From Prorocentrum cordatum (Eukaryota > Sar > Dinophyceae > Prorocentrales > Prorocentraceae), in contig CAUYUJ010014760.1 in the NCBI GenBank assembly GCA_963575745.1, positions 493,501-549,744 of the forward strand: a DNA stretch of 56,244 nt, given 5' to 3'. Shown here piece by piece: positions 20,249-30,474 of this stretch; position 1 is the stretch's first letter, and each line of letters begins with the position of its first letter. Under the pieces are notes generated by a model that saw only the letters and a list, made by a program, of their open reading frames with translations, had not been told where the DNA came from and did not search any database. Position numbers and translations under genes: made by a program.

Positions 20249-21480
20249 GGCCCCCTCCCCCCACATGGACGTCATGGACGTTAGCAAACTTCCACTCGCA
20301 CCTGGTTCGCGATCCCTCCGGGCTGCCTACTGAAGATGGCCGCGGCGCACAGGTGTGCGCGCCTGACATCTACAAGTTCAAGTTTGAACCCTTCCTCGCG
20401 ACCCCCTCGGTCATGCCCTGTTCCCTCGGCAACCACCATGATAACAACAGTTCCTGTGTTTCAAACGAACGAGTAGCTGCAAACATGCTTTGGTATTTGG
20501 AAAGGGAACTTGTTGAGCCACCAGGCAGGCTCGGCACTCGGGATAAACCTCGCCACCTTTGTTCATGCCAGTCGACTTCGCGCCAGCGGGAGCATAACCA
20601 GCAACGCCCCAGCATTCCTCCTCCTTGGCTTTCTCACTAACCTCGCGTTTCCTGAGCTGCCCCACCTTGCTGAAGGAGCAGCCTGAGCTGTCGTCGAGCG
20701 CTAGTTGGTTAACAGTCCTTCATGGAGAAATCGACATGTCCAGCCTGGGTATACGTTTGATCTCTTCGTTCGGTCATCCCGATACTTCGCGTCGACGTTG
20801 GCCGTGACGCATCATGCTGAAGGCCTATTTCCCTTATAGGGGCAGTTGGTCATAATCTTGGCAACTTTCTCTATGGGTACCCCCTTTCCCGTTTCAAGCC
20901 GGCTATGATTTCTCACCCCGCAAATCGTCGCGATGCGTCTGTGCTCCTGCACGCAGTGACACACTCTGCAGCGGTGACGCGGTCAAATTCCAGGCCCTAG
21001 CAACGTGTTTGAAGAGGAAATCAAACCAAGTGCTTTTGTGTCTCACACAGTTCAATTACATTTGAAGTGCTGCATGCCATGGTCCGACATTTCTCAGCTT
21101 GTCTGGCCCCAGCCTGTTCGAGCTGACAACCTGGCAGCTGCTGAAGGCCGCGAGCTTTGGGCTTACAGTTAACAATAGGGCCGCTTTACTCTCGATGGTT
21201 TGTTATGCTGTCGCGGCCATCGTCTCCCAGTCGAAGCAACGTGGGGTACCGTGCGCATCGCGCGTGATCAAGTCCATAGCTGACCTGGTCATGAGTCTCA
21301 TTTTTCTACCACGCCTGAACACGCCCTGGCGAATAAACCTCGGGAGCGCGGGGCCGCGCGCCGCGCCGGCCTCTGAACAATAACCTCAATGTAACTTCGA
21401 ATAAACTTGAATCATATAATAGTCTGGAAAATTAGGGCTTCGGGCGGGCGAGTAGCTTTGACTCAATAGATATCAGCTGG
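20249..21480. other. Unique DNA, no gene supported
   Basis: Nothing convincing. A minus-strand frame at 20411-20665 (CWGVAGYAPAGAK, then Cys-rich CRACL and CCYHGGC) has a coding-like look and could be an exon remnant, but no family is recognised. Confidence 0.35.
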
Positions 21481-21539
21481 TTCATGCTTGTATGTGTGTA
21501 TATATATATGGACCGCCTGGAGTGTGACAGATATCACTC

Positions 21540-21910
21540 GGGCGTTGATGATGGTAGTGGTGGTGATGGTGCTGGCGGTGATGATGATGGCGATGGTGAT
21601 AATACAGGTGGTCATGACGGTGATGTTGGTGTTGATGATGACGATGTTCATGATGATGATGGTGGTGATGATTATAAGTGTGGTGGTGAGGATGGTAATG
21701 ACTACGTAACTGATGGTCATGATGGTGGTGATGATGATGCTGGCGATGTGCATGATGATGGTGGCGATGGTGATGATGGCTGCGAGGGCGATGGCGATGG
21801 CGCTGAACAATTTTTCATGCGGCGGTGATGATGGTGATGATGGCGATGATGACGGCGGCGGTGGTGACGATGATCACGGTGCTCATGCAAATGACGATGT
21901 AGATGGTGAT
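21540..21910. repeat. GATGGTGATGATG-type microsatellite
   Basis: Imperfect GAT/GGT triplet array giving Asp/Gly or Met/Val peptides depending on frame. No gene. Confidence 0.9.
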
Positions 21911-22053
21911 GCTCTTCGCGCAAAGTTCCGCGCGCGACGATCTCCCTCTCCTCCCCGAAGGAATTCCCACGCGAAAAGGAGGTCCTGCGGAGTGGCTCGG
22001 CGTGCGCGCGCGCGGCCGTATGCCAAGAAGGAACGGCATTCGATTATCTTCTC

Positions 22054-22547
22054 TCACTCGCCCGCCAGAGCATCAGCGCCACCCGTCAAGGTCCACCGCT
22101 GATCGCTGTCGCTGTTGCTCTGCCATTCTCCATCGGGCCAGCTGCCAGTGTGCTTCCACCCATCATCGCCCCACGTGTACTTCGACATTGGCACGAATTT
22201 GACGTAGTCGCGGCCGACGGAATCCCCCCCGCCGACTCGCGAAATGGTGGAGTCGTCTTCAAACGGGGTGCGTCAATGGGGCCGCGACGAGAACTGCCGT
22301 GCAGAGCGTCGAACGCGATGGCCACTCCACGCGCTTGTAGCCTGAAGCTACCATGCCAAGGCGCGTTGTCTGAGATCGGCTGGAGCTCGACGTCTTTGAA
22401 CTCCGAGCCCGCCCATAACACACTCCGGCGGCGTGGGTTCTCCTCAGCCATCGACAGAATTTGATATGCGCACGCTGCGAGAAAGCGAATCATCGAGAAG
22501 ATGCGCCTCGAAACACCAAAACGGCACTCACTGCAACTGTTGGCCAC
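22054..22547 (-). pseudogene. Minus-strand coding remnant with one frameshift
   Basis: Upstream part (from 22547) reads SMAEENPRRRSVLWAGSEF, then DVELQPISDNAPWHGSFRLQ and GVAIAFDALHGSSRRGPIDA. Near 22260 the coherent frame changes and continues as FEDDSTISRVGGGDSVGRDY, then SKYTWGDDGWKHTGSWPDGE, ending at a stop at 22054-22056. The Trp- and Asp-rich, non-repetitive composition argues for real coding ancestry. No family is recognised. It may belong with the remnant at 23040-23880 on the same strand as exons of one decayed gene. Confidence 0.4.
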
Positions 22548-22679
22548 AGTTGCATGAGCCTGAACTGGCTACGAAGGGAAAAAAGGGTACTTTCACGCCA
22601 TCGCCCCAGTAATCGTCGCGCGGTCCTGCTGGGCTGCATTGGGGCGTCGCGTTGCGCCGTCTTGGGCCCTCATGTGGGC

Positions 22680-22925
22680 CCTGCGGCGATGATGGCGACG
22701 ACGCTGATGGCGATGGTGACAATAGTGATGGCGACGAGGACGACGACGTTGACGCGGTGTTGATGATGCTGGTGCTGATGGCAATGTTGACGGCGGTGGC
22801 CGATGATGATGGTGGTTGCTGGTGCCGATGATGGAAGTGACGGCGCTGATGATGAAGGCGGTTGCCAATGACGTTGGCGACGATGATGATCGTGCTGATG
22901 GTGATGGTGCAGATGCGGTTGGCGT
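22680..22925. repeat. GATGGCGATG-type microsatellite
   Basis: Second GAT/GGC-rich imperfect array, lying between two minus-strand coding remnants. Related in sequence to 21540-21910. Confidence 0.85.
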
Positions 22926-23039
22926 TTCATCACATGTTTTTTTTGCGTTGACGTTCAGCGCGCAAGCGCGCCCCCGAACCATGGATGCCCAGGCCGCCCC
23001 CCAAGTTAGCATGGCAGAAGGCTGAGCCCCCCCCCCAAA

Positions 23040-23880
23040 AGTTAGCAACTTGTGCATGCAGCAGCGTGCATCGTGGAGGCAGCGCGTTCTGTTCTCGTGA
23101 AATCCTCCTCCGCATCCACGCCTCGTTTCGTTCCGGCGTCTCCAAGAGTATCCGAAACCGAAGTGATATATTTGCCCCGCGGTGTGCGGCTGGATCCAAA
23201 ACGCGCATCTTCCACGACAGTTGGTCGCGTAGACCCGGGCTGTGGTGAAGCTGAAATTGACCTTTGGGATGGCCGCAACGTTCACGCATACCTGTAATGT
23301 AAACAAGGCCTGGCATGACAGGTGGTACATGGCCATTTCCTTTTGCTGGTAGCGGCGGCGGTGGTGCCGCTAGTGGCGGTAGCGGAGGCTCTGGCGCAGG
23401 TGCCAGTTCTGGCGCGGGAGGCGCCGGCGGCGGCATTGGAGCTGGCAGGCCGCCTAGCACGAGCGGTGGCGGCGCTGGCGGCGGCGCCGCGGGTTTCGCC
23501 TTCGCCTCAGCCTCGGCATGCGTTCTTCGGGCCCGCTATGTGCAAGCAAGCTGGCTTTCGCTTCTGGTTAAATTGGTATTCGGCGCATCGGTGTCGCATC
23601 TTCCTTTCCTCCATGGCCTTCTTCCCGACCTCTGGGGATTCATTCCTATCTGCGGCGTCGAGATCTTCGAACGCTGCCTCGACCAGCGCGTCGCCAGGAG
23701 TTGGCGCGCAGTTCGCTTCGGACGGAAGAGAATTGTAGGTCATGTCGCTTGTGAGGTTGACACGGTCGCCGGGCCAAGCTTCAAACCGATGATGTTACAC
23801 ATTTCTTTCGAAGTCGTCGCCCCTTCCGGCGCGTCGACGTCGCTGTTGAAGCGACCGCAGTGCGCGAGGTCCTGAAAATT
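23040..23880 (-). pseudogene. Minus-strand coding remnant, Pro/Ala-rich centre
   Basis: Starting near 23880 the minus strand reads DLAHCGRFNSDVDAPEGATT, then after a frame change near 23765 continues MTYNSLPSEANCAPTPGDAL and AAFEDLDAADRNESPEVGKK to about 23510. Another frame change leads into Ala/Glu/Lys and a long Pro/Ala-rich segment (GGLPAPMPPPAPPAPELAPA), followed by GHVPPVMPGLVYITGMRERC. The last third has more than one plausible frame. Multiple frame changes mean a pseudogene or unrecognised introns. The + strand Gly-rich frame over the same DNA is its shadow. Confidence 0.4.
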
Positions 23881-23944
23881 CAAAGCTTTAGCCGACGTCC
23901 CAATTCATACATATGACGTGTGTATCATATATATATACACAAAC

Positions 23945-23991
23945 ATATATATACACTAGAACCACGCGCGCTACGCGCGCTTAAGGTCTAG
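23945..23991 (+). repeat. Nested hairpin: TA run, CTAGAACC, CG stem, CTAG
   Basis: A TA microsatellite runs into CACTAGAACC (CTAGAACC at 23956-23963). Then comes a CG-alternating hairpin (CGCGCG at 23965-23970, loop CTA, CGCGCG at 23974-23979) and a closing GGTCTAG (23985-23991), nearly complementary to the opening. The same arrangement occurs at 53770-53810. The end resembles a Helitron terminus (hairpin, about 10 bases, CTAG followed by T), but no Helitron protein is present. Confidence 0.6.
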
Positions 23992-24639
23992 TCGCACGTG
24001 AGTCGCAAGCCCCGCTGAGGCCATGGCGGCGATTTCCAGCGTTCTCGGGCCCATGCCATCGACGCGAAAAAACGCATAATAAGAACGCAAATGGCCACCT
24101 TTCCCGCGTATCTCACATTCTCGCTGCCACCTTTGATTTGTTTATCGAGCTGCGCTTCTGTTCCAATTTCACTTCCGCTCTGTCCCATCGTGACACTCCA
24201 CGTTTCTGCACATTTGTTCGGTCCCCCCATGCCCGATCACGCAGAAATCCGCCGGTTCCTGATGTTGGGGTTGGTTCGGGGACTCATTGCGCGCGCGTAG
24301 GAGCGCGTTGTTTTTGTTCCTCCTCATTGCGCTCCAAGTTTTTCGTTTTCAACGGTCGTTCATTTGTCGGGTATCTGCAGAAGGGGCACGCTTGTGTCCT
24401 GGTCACAACAACCCTTCTCTGCAAGCAGTTGTTGCCGAGTCCGCCCTCGGGCGCCGAACCCCATGCTGGACGCCAAACCTCACGTTGCAATCTGTGTGCT
24501 GGACGCCAAACCTCATGCTGGCGATAATCGCACCCGTGGGATCAGAAGGTTAAGGCTCATGGGGATTGATCAATGATTTCCCTAGCAAGTCCCATGTATG
24601 GGGCTGTCTGGAGCTCGCTGACGGGGCCTCTGGCGGTAC
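23992..24639. other. No gene supported
   Basis: Short frames only. A small duplication (GCTGGACGCCAAACCTCA, twice near 24464-24515) is the only structure seen. Confidence 0.45.
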
Positions 24640-25150
24640 CTTCTTGGCGCGCTGGCGAGGCCTTTTCAGGAGGCGAAGGAAGGGCACGGAACCTGAAACA
24701 TTATGTAGTATAGCCACACAGCGCTCGCTCGGGTGAGTCCGCCCTGCACAGGTGGGAGGAGCAAAAACGGCGTGAAATAATCTGGTGTAGGGACGCCTTG
24801 CTCTCTCTAGCGGGGGTGTCCCTGGCGCTCTGGCGGGGTTTGCCCGGGAGGGGAGGGAAGAGAACGAAACCACAGGAAAACAATGGTATGGCCACACCCT
24901 TTGCGTTCTGACGGAGCTACCTCGGGTGCGGTGGGAGGAACAAGACAAAACAGAGAACGTTTATGGTATAACAACATCCCTTTCGCTCTGCTGGGGCAAC
25001 ACTTGATGGGCGGGAGGGGCAAAACCACTTGTGAAATGATAGGGTACAGCGATGCCCCGCTCGATTTGGCGGGGCCTGTCTGGCGCTTTGGCGGGGCCGT
25101 CCCAAGAGAGGAGGGAGGAGCACGAAAGCTGAAAGTTCAGGGGAGGAAGA
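24640..25150. repeat. Degenerate tandem repeat, 75/105-bp spacing
   Basis: A motif like GGTAT(A/G)(A/G)CCACACC-C/T-TTTGCTCTG recurs at about 24708, 24783, 24889, 24964 and 25042, with GGCGGGGCC-, GGGAGGAGCAAAA- and GAAAT-containing spacers. It merges on the right into the ~350-bp satellite. Confidence 0.55.
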
Positions 25151-25194
25151 GGAGAGAGGTGGGAATGAACGCAAGGGGAGGGGGCGGAATGGAA

Positions 25195-25810
25195 TGAGCG
25201 ACGGAAGGGGGAGGCCCGGGCCATCTGGGCCGTCTTGGAGCGCCTTGGGGCCTCCCGCTCCCGCTCAGTGGCCCAGTTTTGGCCTGTCCTGGGGCTCTCT
25301 CGTCCAGGGTTCCTCCTGGACAATTTTCGAGCTCCCTGGGGCCGTATTGGGGCTCTCTTGGGTGCCTCCTCTGCGGTCTTGGGGCGGTTTTGGGGGCGTT
25401 TCCGGCTGCCTCCGATCATTGGACGCTCGAAAACGCGAGAAGCCGGAAAACATTGAACAAACCAATGCAAATCAATGATATGGGCCACTTTGGGCTCTCT
25501 CGGGACGTTTGTCGGTGCTCTTTTGGGCCCTCTTGGAGGCCTCTTGGGCTCTGTTTGCCGTCCTGAGCTCCTCCTGGGCCACGTTGGGGTCATCTGGGCC
25601 GCCCTGGAGCGCCTTGGGGCCTCCCGCTCCCGCTCTGGGGCCCATCATGTGCCACTTCTGGGACTCATGGGCAATCTTCAGGCTCTCTGGGGCCGCCTTG
25701 GGGGCATTTTTTTTTCAGGTTTTGGGGCGGTTTGGGGGGCGTCGTGGGCCGTCGTAGAGCGTCGGAAAGTCGAAACCAAGAGACACCGAACAACATTGAA
25801 ACTTATAGCC
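25195..25810. repeat. ~350-bp satellite, left copies
   Basis: One partial and one nearly complete unit of the family that begins ATATGGGCC-TCTT-CGGGCTCTCTCGGGAC. The unit passes through GCGCCTTGGGGCCTCCCGCT and ends GTCGAAAAC-AAGAGACACCGAACA. The same family resumes at 46955-48020 and 51770-53110, on the other side of the retrotransposon. Confidence 0.8.
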
Positions 25811-27299
25811 GGAGCGCAGTATCCCCAACCAGGGTTTTTAACCCCCCTGCGGTTTCCAAGGTCGATCGCGTGCCCGTCCAGTGCGGGCTGGCACGGCATG
25901 TGAAAACATGATAACATGATGTTTGCGCATGAGATGTTTACACGAAAACTTGTGTGACGCATGCCTATCGGGAAGCTAACGCTAGAGGGTGTCGTACTCT
26001 GTCGAACTTGGTCGACGAGTAAGCTGTCGGGTCGGCACTGTCAGAAACTCCACCGCCATGCTGCAAACTCGGAAGCAACTGTAAGAGGAAGCGGGGGAGG
26101 GCGCGGAAGCGGGGGGGCATGTCGTGATGGTTCCCCCTTGTCGCCCCGGTTGCCCTGGATGGAACGTATTGGTCGGAGGCCTCGTTGAAGACTGCCGCAG
26201 CGATGGCTCAGTACTGTTGCAGCGACGGCGATCTCCATGCCAACTGGAAGGGGGCAGGCGGATCAACCGCCGACGAGCGGTATTGATGTAGAAACATATA
26301 GACATGTTTCTCGAATGCGAAAGGGGCATCAGGAAGTTCGGCAGAAGGTCTTGGGGGTTCTCGTGGGATCGGCTTCCAAAAATAATGACCCGTGCGCGTT
26401 CAACCCTGGACCACATACCAGCCAGGCTGCTGTGCATCTACGAATGCCACCAGCTCGTTGCGGCGTGAGTTGCTTAGCGAACTCCTCCTTCTAACTCCCT
26501 TCTTCCCCTTCGGGGAGAGGTTCCTCTCTCCCCGTACCCGCTCCCTCTAGGTGTGCAGCGGTTCCCCCGCGGGTCGTTGGATTGTCAAGATAGCCCCAAA
26601 AGGCCCCCGAGAGCCCAACATAGCTTTCCGATTGGTTCGAGATAGCCTAAAATGGTTCCGTATCAAGTCCAGCATGCCTCGAAGAGGATATAAGGCCGCT
26701 CCAAGGCGGCCTCCAGCATGGCCCCAAGGTGGCCCCGCGATGACCCCAAGAGGCCTCCAACACGCTCCCAGAGCGAAAGATCTGTGCAAAGACCTTCGCG
26801 TCGCCGTCGTCGTCGCCGTCGTCGTCCTCGTCTTCGTCATTGTCGTGGTCATCGTCGTCGTCGCCTTCTTCGTTTTCGTCGTCGTGCTCTTCTCTGGCCC
26901 CTATCCTCCTCGTATTCTTGTTCCCCTCCTGCTCCCCTCACCTTTCCTTTCTCGTCCTCCTCATCCCCCCTCCATCACGCCTTGCCCCTCTCTTCCTGCT
27001 CCTCCTCCTCCCCTTCCTCCTCTGCCACCCTCCCCCTTTCAAATGGTAACGGCTGTATTATGTGTGTTGCAATGCATGCTACCACACTTCTCTGATCAAG
27101 GCAACGTTTTGACAAGTCCACGTCGCATTCGCTTCCCATTAGGTCCTCTCCTGCAATTCCCTTCCTTTTCCCTCCTCCTCCTCCTCCTCCCCCTCCTGCC
27201 TGCCCCCTCATCCACATCCTCCTCCTCCTTCTCCCTTCCATATCCTCCTCCCTCTCCTCCTCCTCCTCCTCCTTCTCCTCCTCCTCCTCCTCCTCCTCC
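25811..27299. other. Non-coding spacer with CT-rich tracts
   Basis: No gene is supported. About 26580-26770 holds CCAAGAGGCCTCC-type words that look like an inverted, diverged piece of the ~350-bp satellite. About 26800-26890 is CGTCGT-rich and 27170-27300 is CTC-rich. Long frames across 26551-27624 reflect this composition. Confidence 0.5.
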
Positions 27300-27569
27300 A
27301 CCTCTTCATCCCGAACGGCATCTCGGAACCCAAGAGTTGCGAGGATGTCTCCAGGGTAACGGGCTGGACCACCTCGCGCGCGGCATCTCGGACCCCAGAG
27401 CCGCGACGATGTCTCGGGCGAAACGTGCTGCGAGGAAGTCTCAAGCGAAACGGGCCGGACCACCTCGAGACCGGCGTCTCAGAGCTCCGAGTTGCGGGGC
27501 CTCCTGGGGACCTCCTTCCTGTGCCTTCCTCCTGGGCCTCCTGTGGCCTCCTGGACCCCACCTGGGGCG
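27300..27569. repeat. ~65-bp satellite, left remnant
   Basis: Two to three units with GGCATCTCGGA, GTTGCGAGGATGTCTC and AAACGGGC(C/T)GGACCACCTC, the same family as 45770-46885. The array is interrupted here by the LTR retrotransposon. The left target-site copy TCCTG is at 27570-27574. Confidence 0.8.
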
Positions 27570-27574
27570 TCCTG

Positions 27575-27771
27575 TGTGTATGGGGTTGAAGTGCAAGGGT
27601 ACAGAGCCCCTGATCCGTTGGTAGAGGGAAGGAGGGAAAGATGGATATTTTTTCCTCCTGCACGATCAAAGGTCTGATCGATCTGTCCCAATACCTGAGC
27701 CCAAACGGCCAGGCGCAGGAGAGGTGAGGATAAGGAGTATATATGAGGGTATTACACGGGTTCTATTCACA
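27575..27771 (-). repeat. 3' LTR (relative to element)
   Basis: 197 bp, TG...CA ends. It includes AAGGAGTATATATGAGGGT, giving a TATATA box on the coding strand. It is flanked outside by TCCTG. The neighbouring coding-strand sequence just before it reads GGGATTCGGGACGGGGTG, a reasonable polypurine tract (27772-27789). Confidence 0.9.
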
Positions 27772-28129
27772 CACCCCGTCCCGAATCCCGCCCGTCAGGG
27801 TAGGACTCGGGAACAGAGGAAAAGATCCCGTCACCCTTTTACTCCTCAAATCCTCAATTCTGTCAGGCAGCTGAGCACAAGATCTGTATAGCTTCAGCTG
27901 CGTCCTAATCGCGATAGCGCTCACGATTAGGCAAGGTAACGTAAGAAGGAACACCCAAGGTCCCTGTTTCTTCGCCAAGCACGCTTTGGTGCCCCCTCGG
28001 CGGGCCCCCCAGAACGCTTCGGCACTCGAGGGCGGAGAAGAATGAGACACGGGTGGGCGGAGAAAGAGGATCTGAGCAAGTTAGAGCAACATCAAAAGCT
28101 GCCGCGCCTGAGCGGGGCAGGTGTTGCCA

Positions 28130-28151
28130 CCAGCTCTCATTCGAGAGCTGG
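28130..28151 (-). other. Perfect 9-bp stem-loop in 3' untranslated region
   Basis: CCAGCTCTC, loop ATTC, GAGAGCTGG. It lies between the last coding sequence (stop near 28521) and the 3' LTR of the retrotransposon. The symmetrical stem would form on RNA from either strand. A role in RNA packaging or 3'-end formation is only a guess. Confidence 0.5.
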
Positions 28152-28520
28152 GCATCATATCATTCTCAACGCAATGTTACTATACCGCAAATAAGAAACA
28201 AAAATAAGATGTGCACTACGAAGTCGTGTTGAGGAACACGATCGCGTTGAGAAACACGTCTAATCATCAAAGCAAAATAGGTACGGCCGTACGTAAAGTC
28301 GCGTAAAAAACACGAAAAGCTGCATAATCACATTCTGCATGTCGTTACTCCCCTCGGCGTTGCTCCTTAGGAGGCTGCCTTGGGTTTCACAAGGATAGAT
28401 GTGGCCACTTCTCTTGGATAGTGAAGTGGCCTCAAATGATTTATTAGCCACCGCTCGAGGCGAACTTGTGTAATGATGAAGTTCTAGCCTGTCGAGCGGT
28501 GGGCCTGGCGGCCGACTACA

Positions 28521-30170
28521 CTACGCGTTGCCCCTCTCGTAGAACCTGCGGCCCCACATCCTGCGGCCATCATGCGAGACGTAGCTCGTCGTGAAGGTCT
28601 CCCAGGGCGTGCTCGGGATCCAGTGGCGGAACCAATCATTGCACTGGATGTCGCGTACGTATACGAACTCGTCGTTGTTGTCCGTGATGTACATCCAGCA
28701 GTTGATGTAGTAGCTCCAGTATCTGGGGCCCCATTGGCTGCCCTCTGGGCTGCCGCGCCACCACGTAGCGTAGTCCTCCGTCGTGCGCGCCCTCTTGGCG
28801 CGAGGAGGTGTCGTTGGTCTGCGGCCGCCGTCGCTGTCCTGTCGCTGCGCCGCCGCGCCGCGCTGCCCAGCGGGCATGTCGTCCTGCGCGCCAGAGGCGC
28901 TGGGCCCTGCAGCGTCGCCAGGAGCAGGGCGCGGCAGCGGCGGCGGGTGCCGCGGCTGGCGTGGCTCCATGGCATCGTCAGAATGTGGGGAGTTTATATC
29001 AGGTTCGATCGGACCGGTTCGCATCCCTGAATCAACCCCCCTTTGGTCAGTGGAACCCAAGGCGGGCTCGATGGAGGCAAGCACGGCAAGCTTGCGCTGC
29101 GTGACTTTCTCAGGAGTGCCATCCCCACGGGGAAGGGCAATCGTGACAAGCCCGCGCTCTTGCCTCGTGCCTCGATCGAGTCTGCCTGTGTTCAACCACC
29201 ATTTCTTCCGACCGGCTCGGCCAGTCCTGACGCTGCGATCGAGAATATCACAGGCGCCTCGCACACCCTCGATGGTATAAGCCTTCTTGCCTTTATTGAT
29301 GCGAGCGCCAGTCATTTGGTGGTGGAACTTCATATCATCCAGGAAACGCTGAACGAGGTTGGCAAAAGGGTGGCATAGAGGTCTGTCGTCCCCACGCTCG
29401 CCCATCAACCTGCACATGCGTGCAGGAGGGGAGCCTGCTTCGACCCACTTCCGATACCTCTTAGCAGCAGAGTTTGCCAATCTCCTCAACGTGTCCTTCT
29501 CATGACCTGGAATGGAGCGCTTGCCCATCATCAGGACCTGCGTTCCGTCTGCCATGTACCTTGTGATGTCGTCCTGGGAACGCGTCGTCTTGATCCAGTG
29601 GGTCAACTTCTGGAAGTATGCCAGGTCGCTCTCCACGGCGGTACTTTTGCCCGTAGCACCTACGGCAACAGTGTACTGCCAGCAGATATCACAAATTGTA
29701 CCTTCATCTGCAACGATCCCTAGAGACAAGAAACGATCGCAATTCCGACATCGCACGATATCATGCTGGATATCCTCTGGGCCCCCGTGAACCGCGAGGT
29801 GTTCACGGAATCCCCAGCGAGTGCCACGACCACTAGCGAGAACGAGGCCGATATGATCCATGGCATCGCGGTTGATCTCGGCGGTCGGACGGGAGGCGAT
29901 CGATCGGCTCACTCCCTCGATCTCGATCCTAGACAATCTGTCCCCTGGCAGTCCTACGCGCTCGGTCGAGTCGTTGTCCGCGGCGTCAGTATCACCATGG
30001 CGTGCGTTTTCTGTACGGATGCGGTCAGCCTCTTCCTGCAAGGCGGCCTCGTTGTCGCCCTCTTCGCGGTCAATCCCCTTCTGCTGGGCTATGATCCGCA
30101 CCGTGGTTTCTTGATCTGGAGCTGCGGATGCAACGCTGCTTCTGATGAATCGCATCTTTTGTGATATCAC
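28521..30170 (-). CDS. Retroelement terminal ORF with zinc-ribbon motif
   Basis: A 549-residue open frame, the last coding unit before the 3' LTR. The N-terminal ~130 residues are charged. Then comes CRNC, 15 residues, CDIC, a likely zinc ribbon, followed by a region with KLTHWIKTTRSQDDITRYMA and VLMMGKRSIPGHEKDTLRRL. Pro/Arg-rich linkers (RQPRHPPPLPRPAPGD) precede a Trp- and Tyr-rich C-terminus (WGPRYWSYYINCWMYITDNN). No known family is recognised. The frame is long and unbroken compared with the rest of the element. The first Met may not be the true start, because coding-like sequence continues upstream in other frames, so it could be the C-terminal domain of the long second polyprotein. 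Confidence 0.6.
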   Translation of the reverse strand: MISQKMRFIRSSVASAAPDQETTVRIIAQQKGIDREEGDNEAALQEEADRIRTENARHGDTDAADNDSTERVGLPGDRLSRIEIEGVSRSIASRPTAEINRDAMDHIGLVLASGRGTRWGFREHLAVHGGPEDIQHDIVRCRNCDRFLSLGIVADEGTICDICWQYTVAVGATGKSTAVESDLAYFQKLTHWIKTTRSQDDITRYMADGTQVLMMGKRSIPGHEKDTLRRLANSAAKRYRKWVEAGSPPARMCRLMGERGDDRPLCHPFANLVQRFLDDMKFHHQMTGARINKGKKAYTIEGVRGACDILDRSVRTGRAGRKKWWLNTGRLDRGTRQERGLVTIALPRGDGTPEKVTQRKLAVLASIEPALGSTDQRGVDSGMRTGPIEPDINSPHSDDAMEPRQPRHPPPLPRPAPGDAAGPSASGAQDDMPAGQRGAAAQRQDSDGGRRPTTPPRAKRARTTEDYATWWRGSPEGSQWGPRYWSYYINCWMYITDNNDEFVYVRDIQCNDWFRHWIPSTPWETFTTSYVSHDGRRMWGRRFYERGNA

Positions 30171-30474
30171 GTAGCTCCGTACTGCTGTCCAGCAATATGA
30201 TTTGGTACACTTTAGAAATCCATTGAAAGACGCCTGTAGCCGACTCCTCGATGACCCCTGGGCCCAAGTAGTGTACCATCTTTTTTGAAGAAGCTATCCG
30301 CACTGCAAATCGGTTAGTCACGTGCCAATTTGTGGGTATGGTTGTAATCCAAATAGTATGTCTCTGACTTGTATCTTTTGGATCCAAAGTGTATGTCAAA
30401 TCGTAAGTATGACTGTATCTGATCCACCACAATCTTGTCCCTGCCAGTATGCACCTCGATAATGTGTCTCACCT

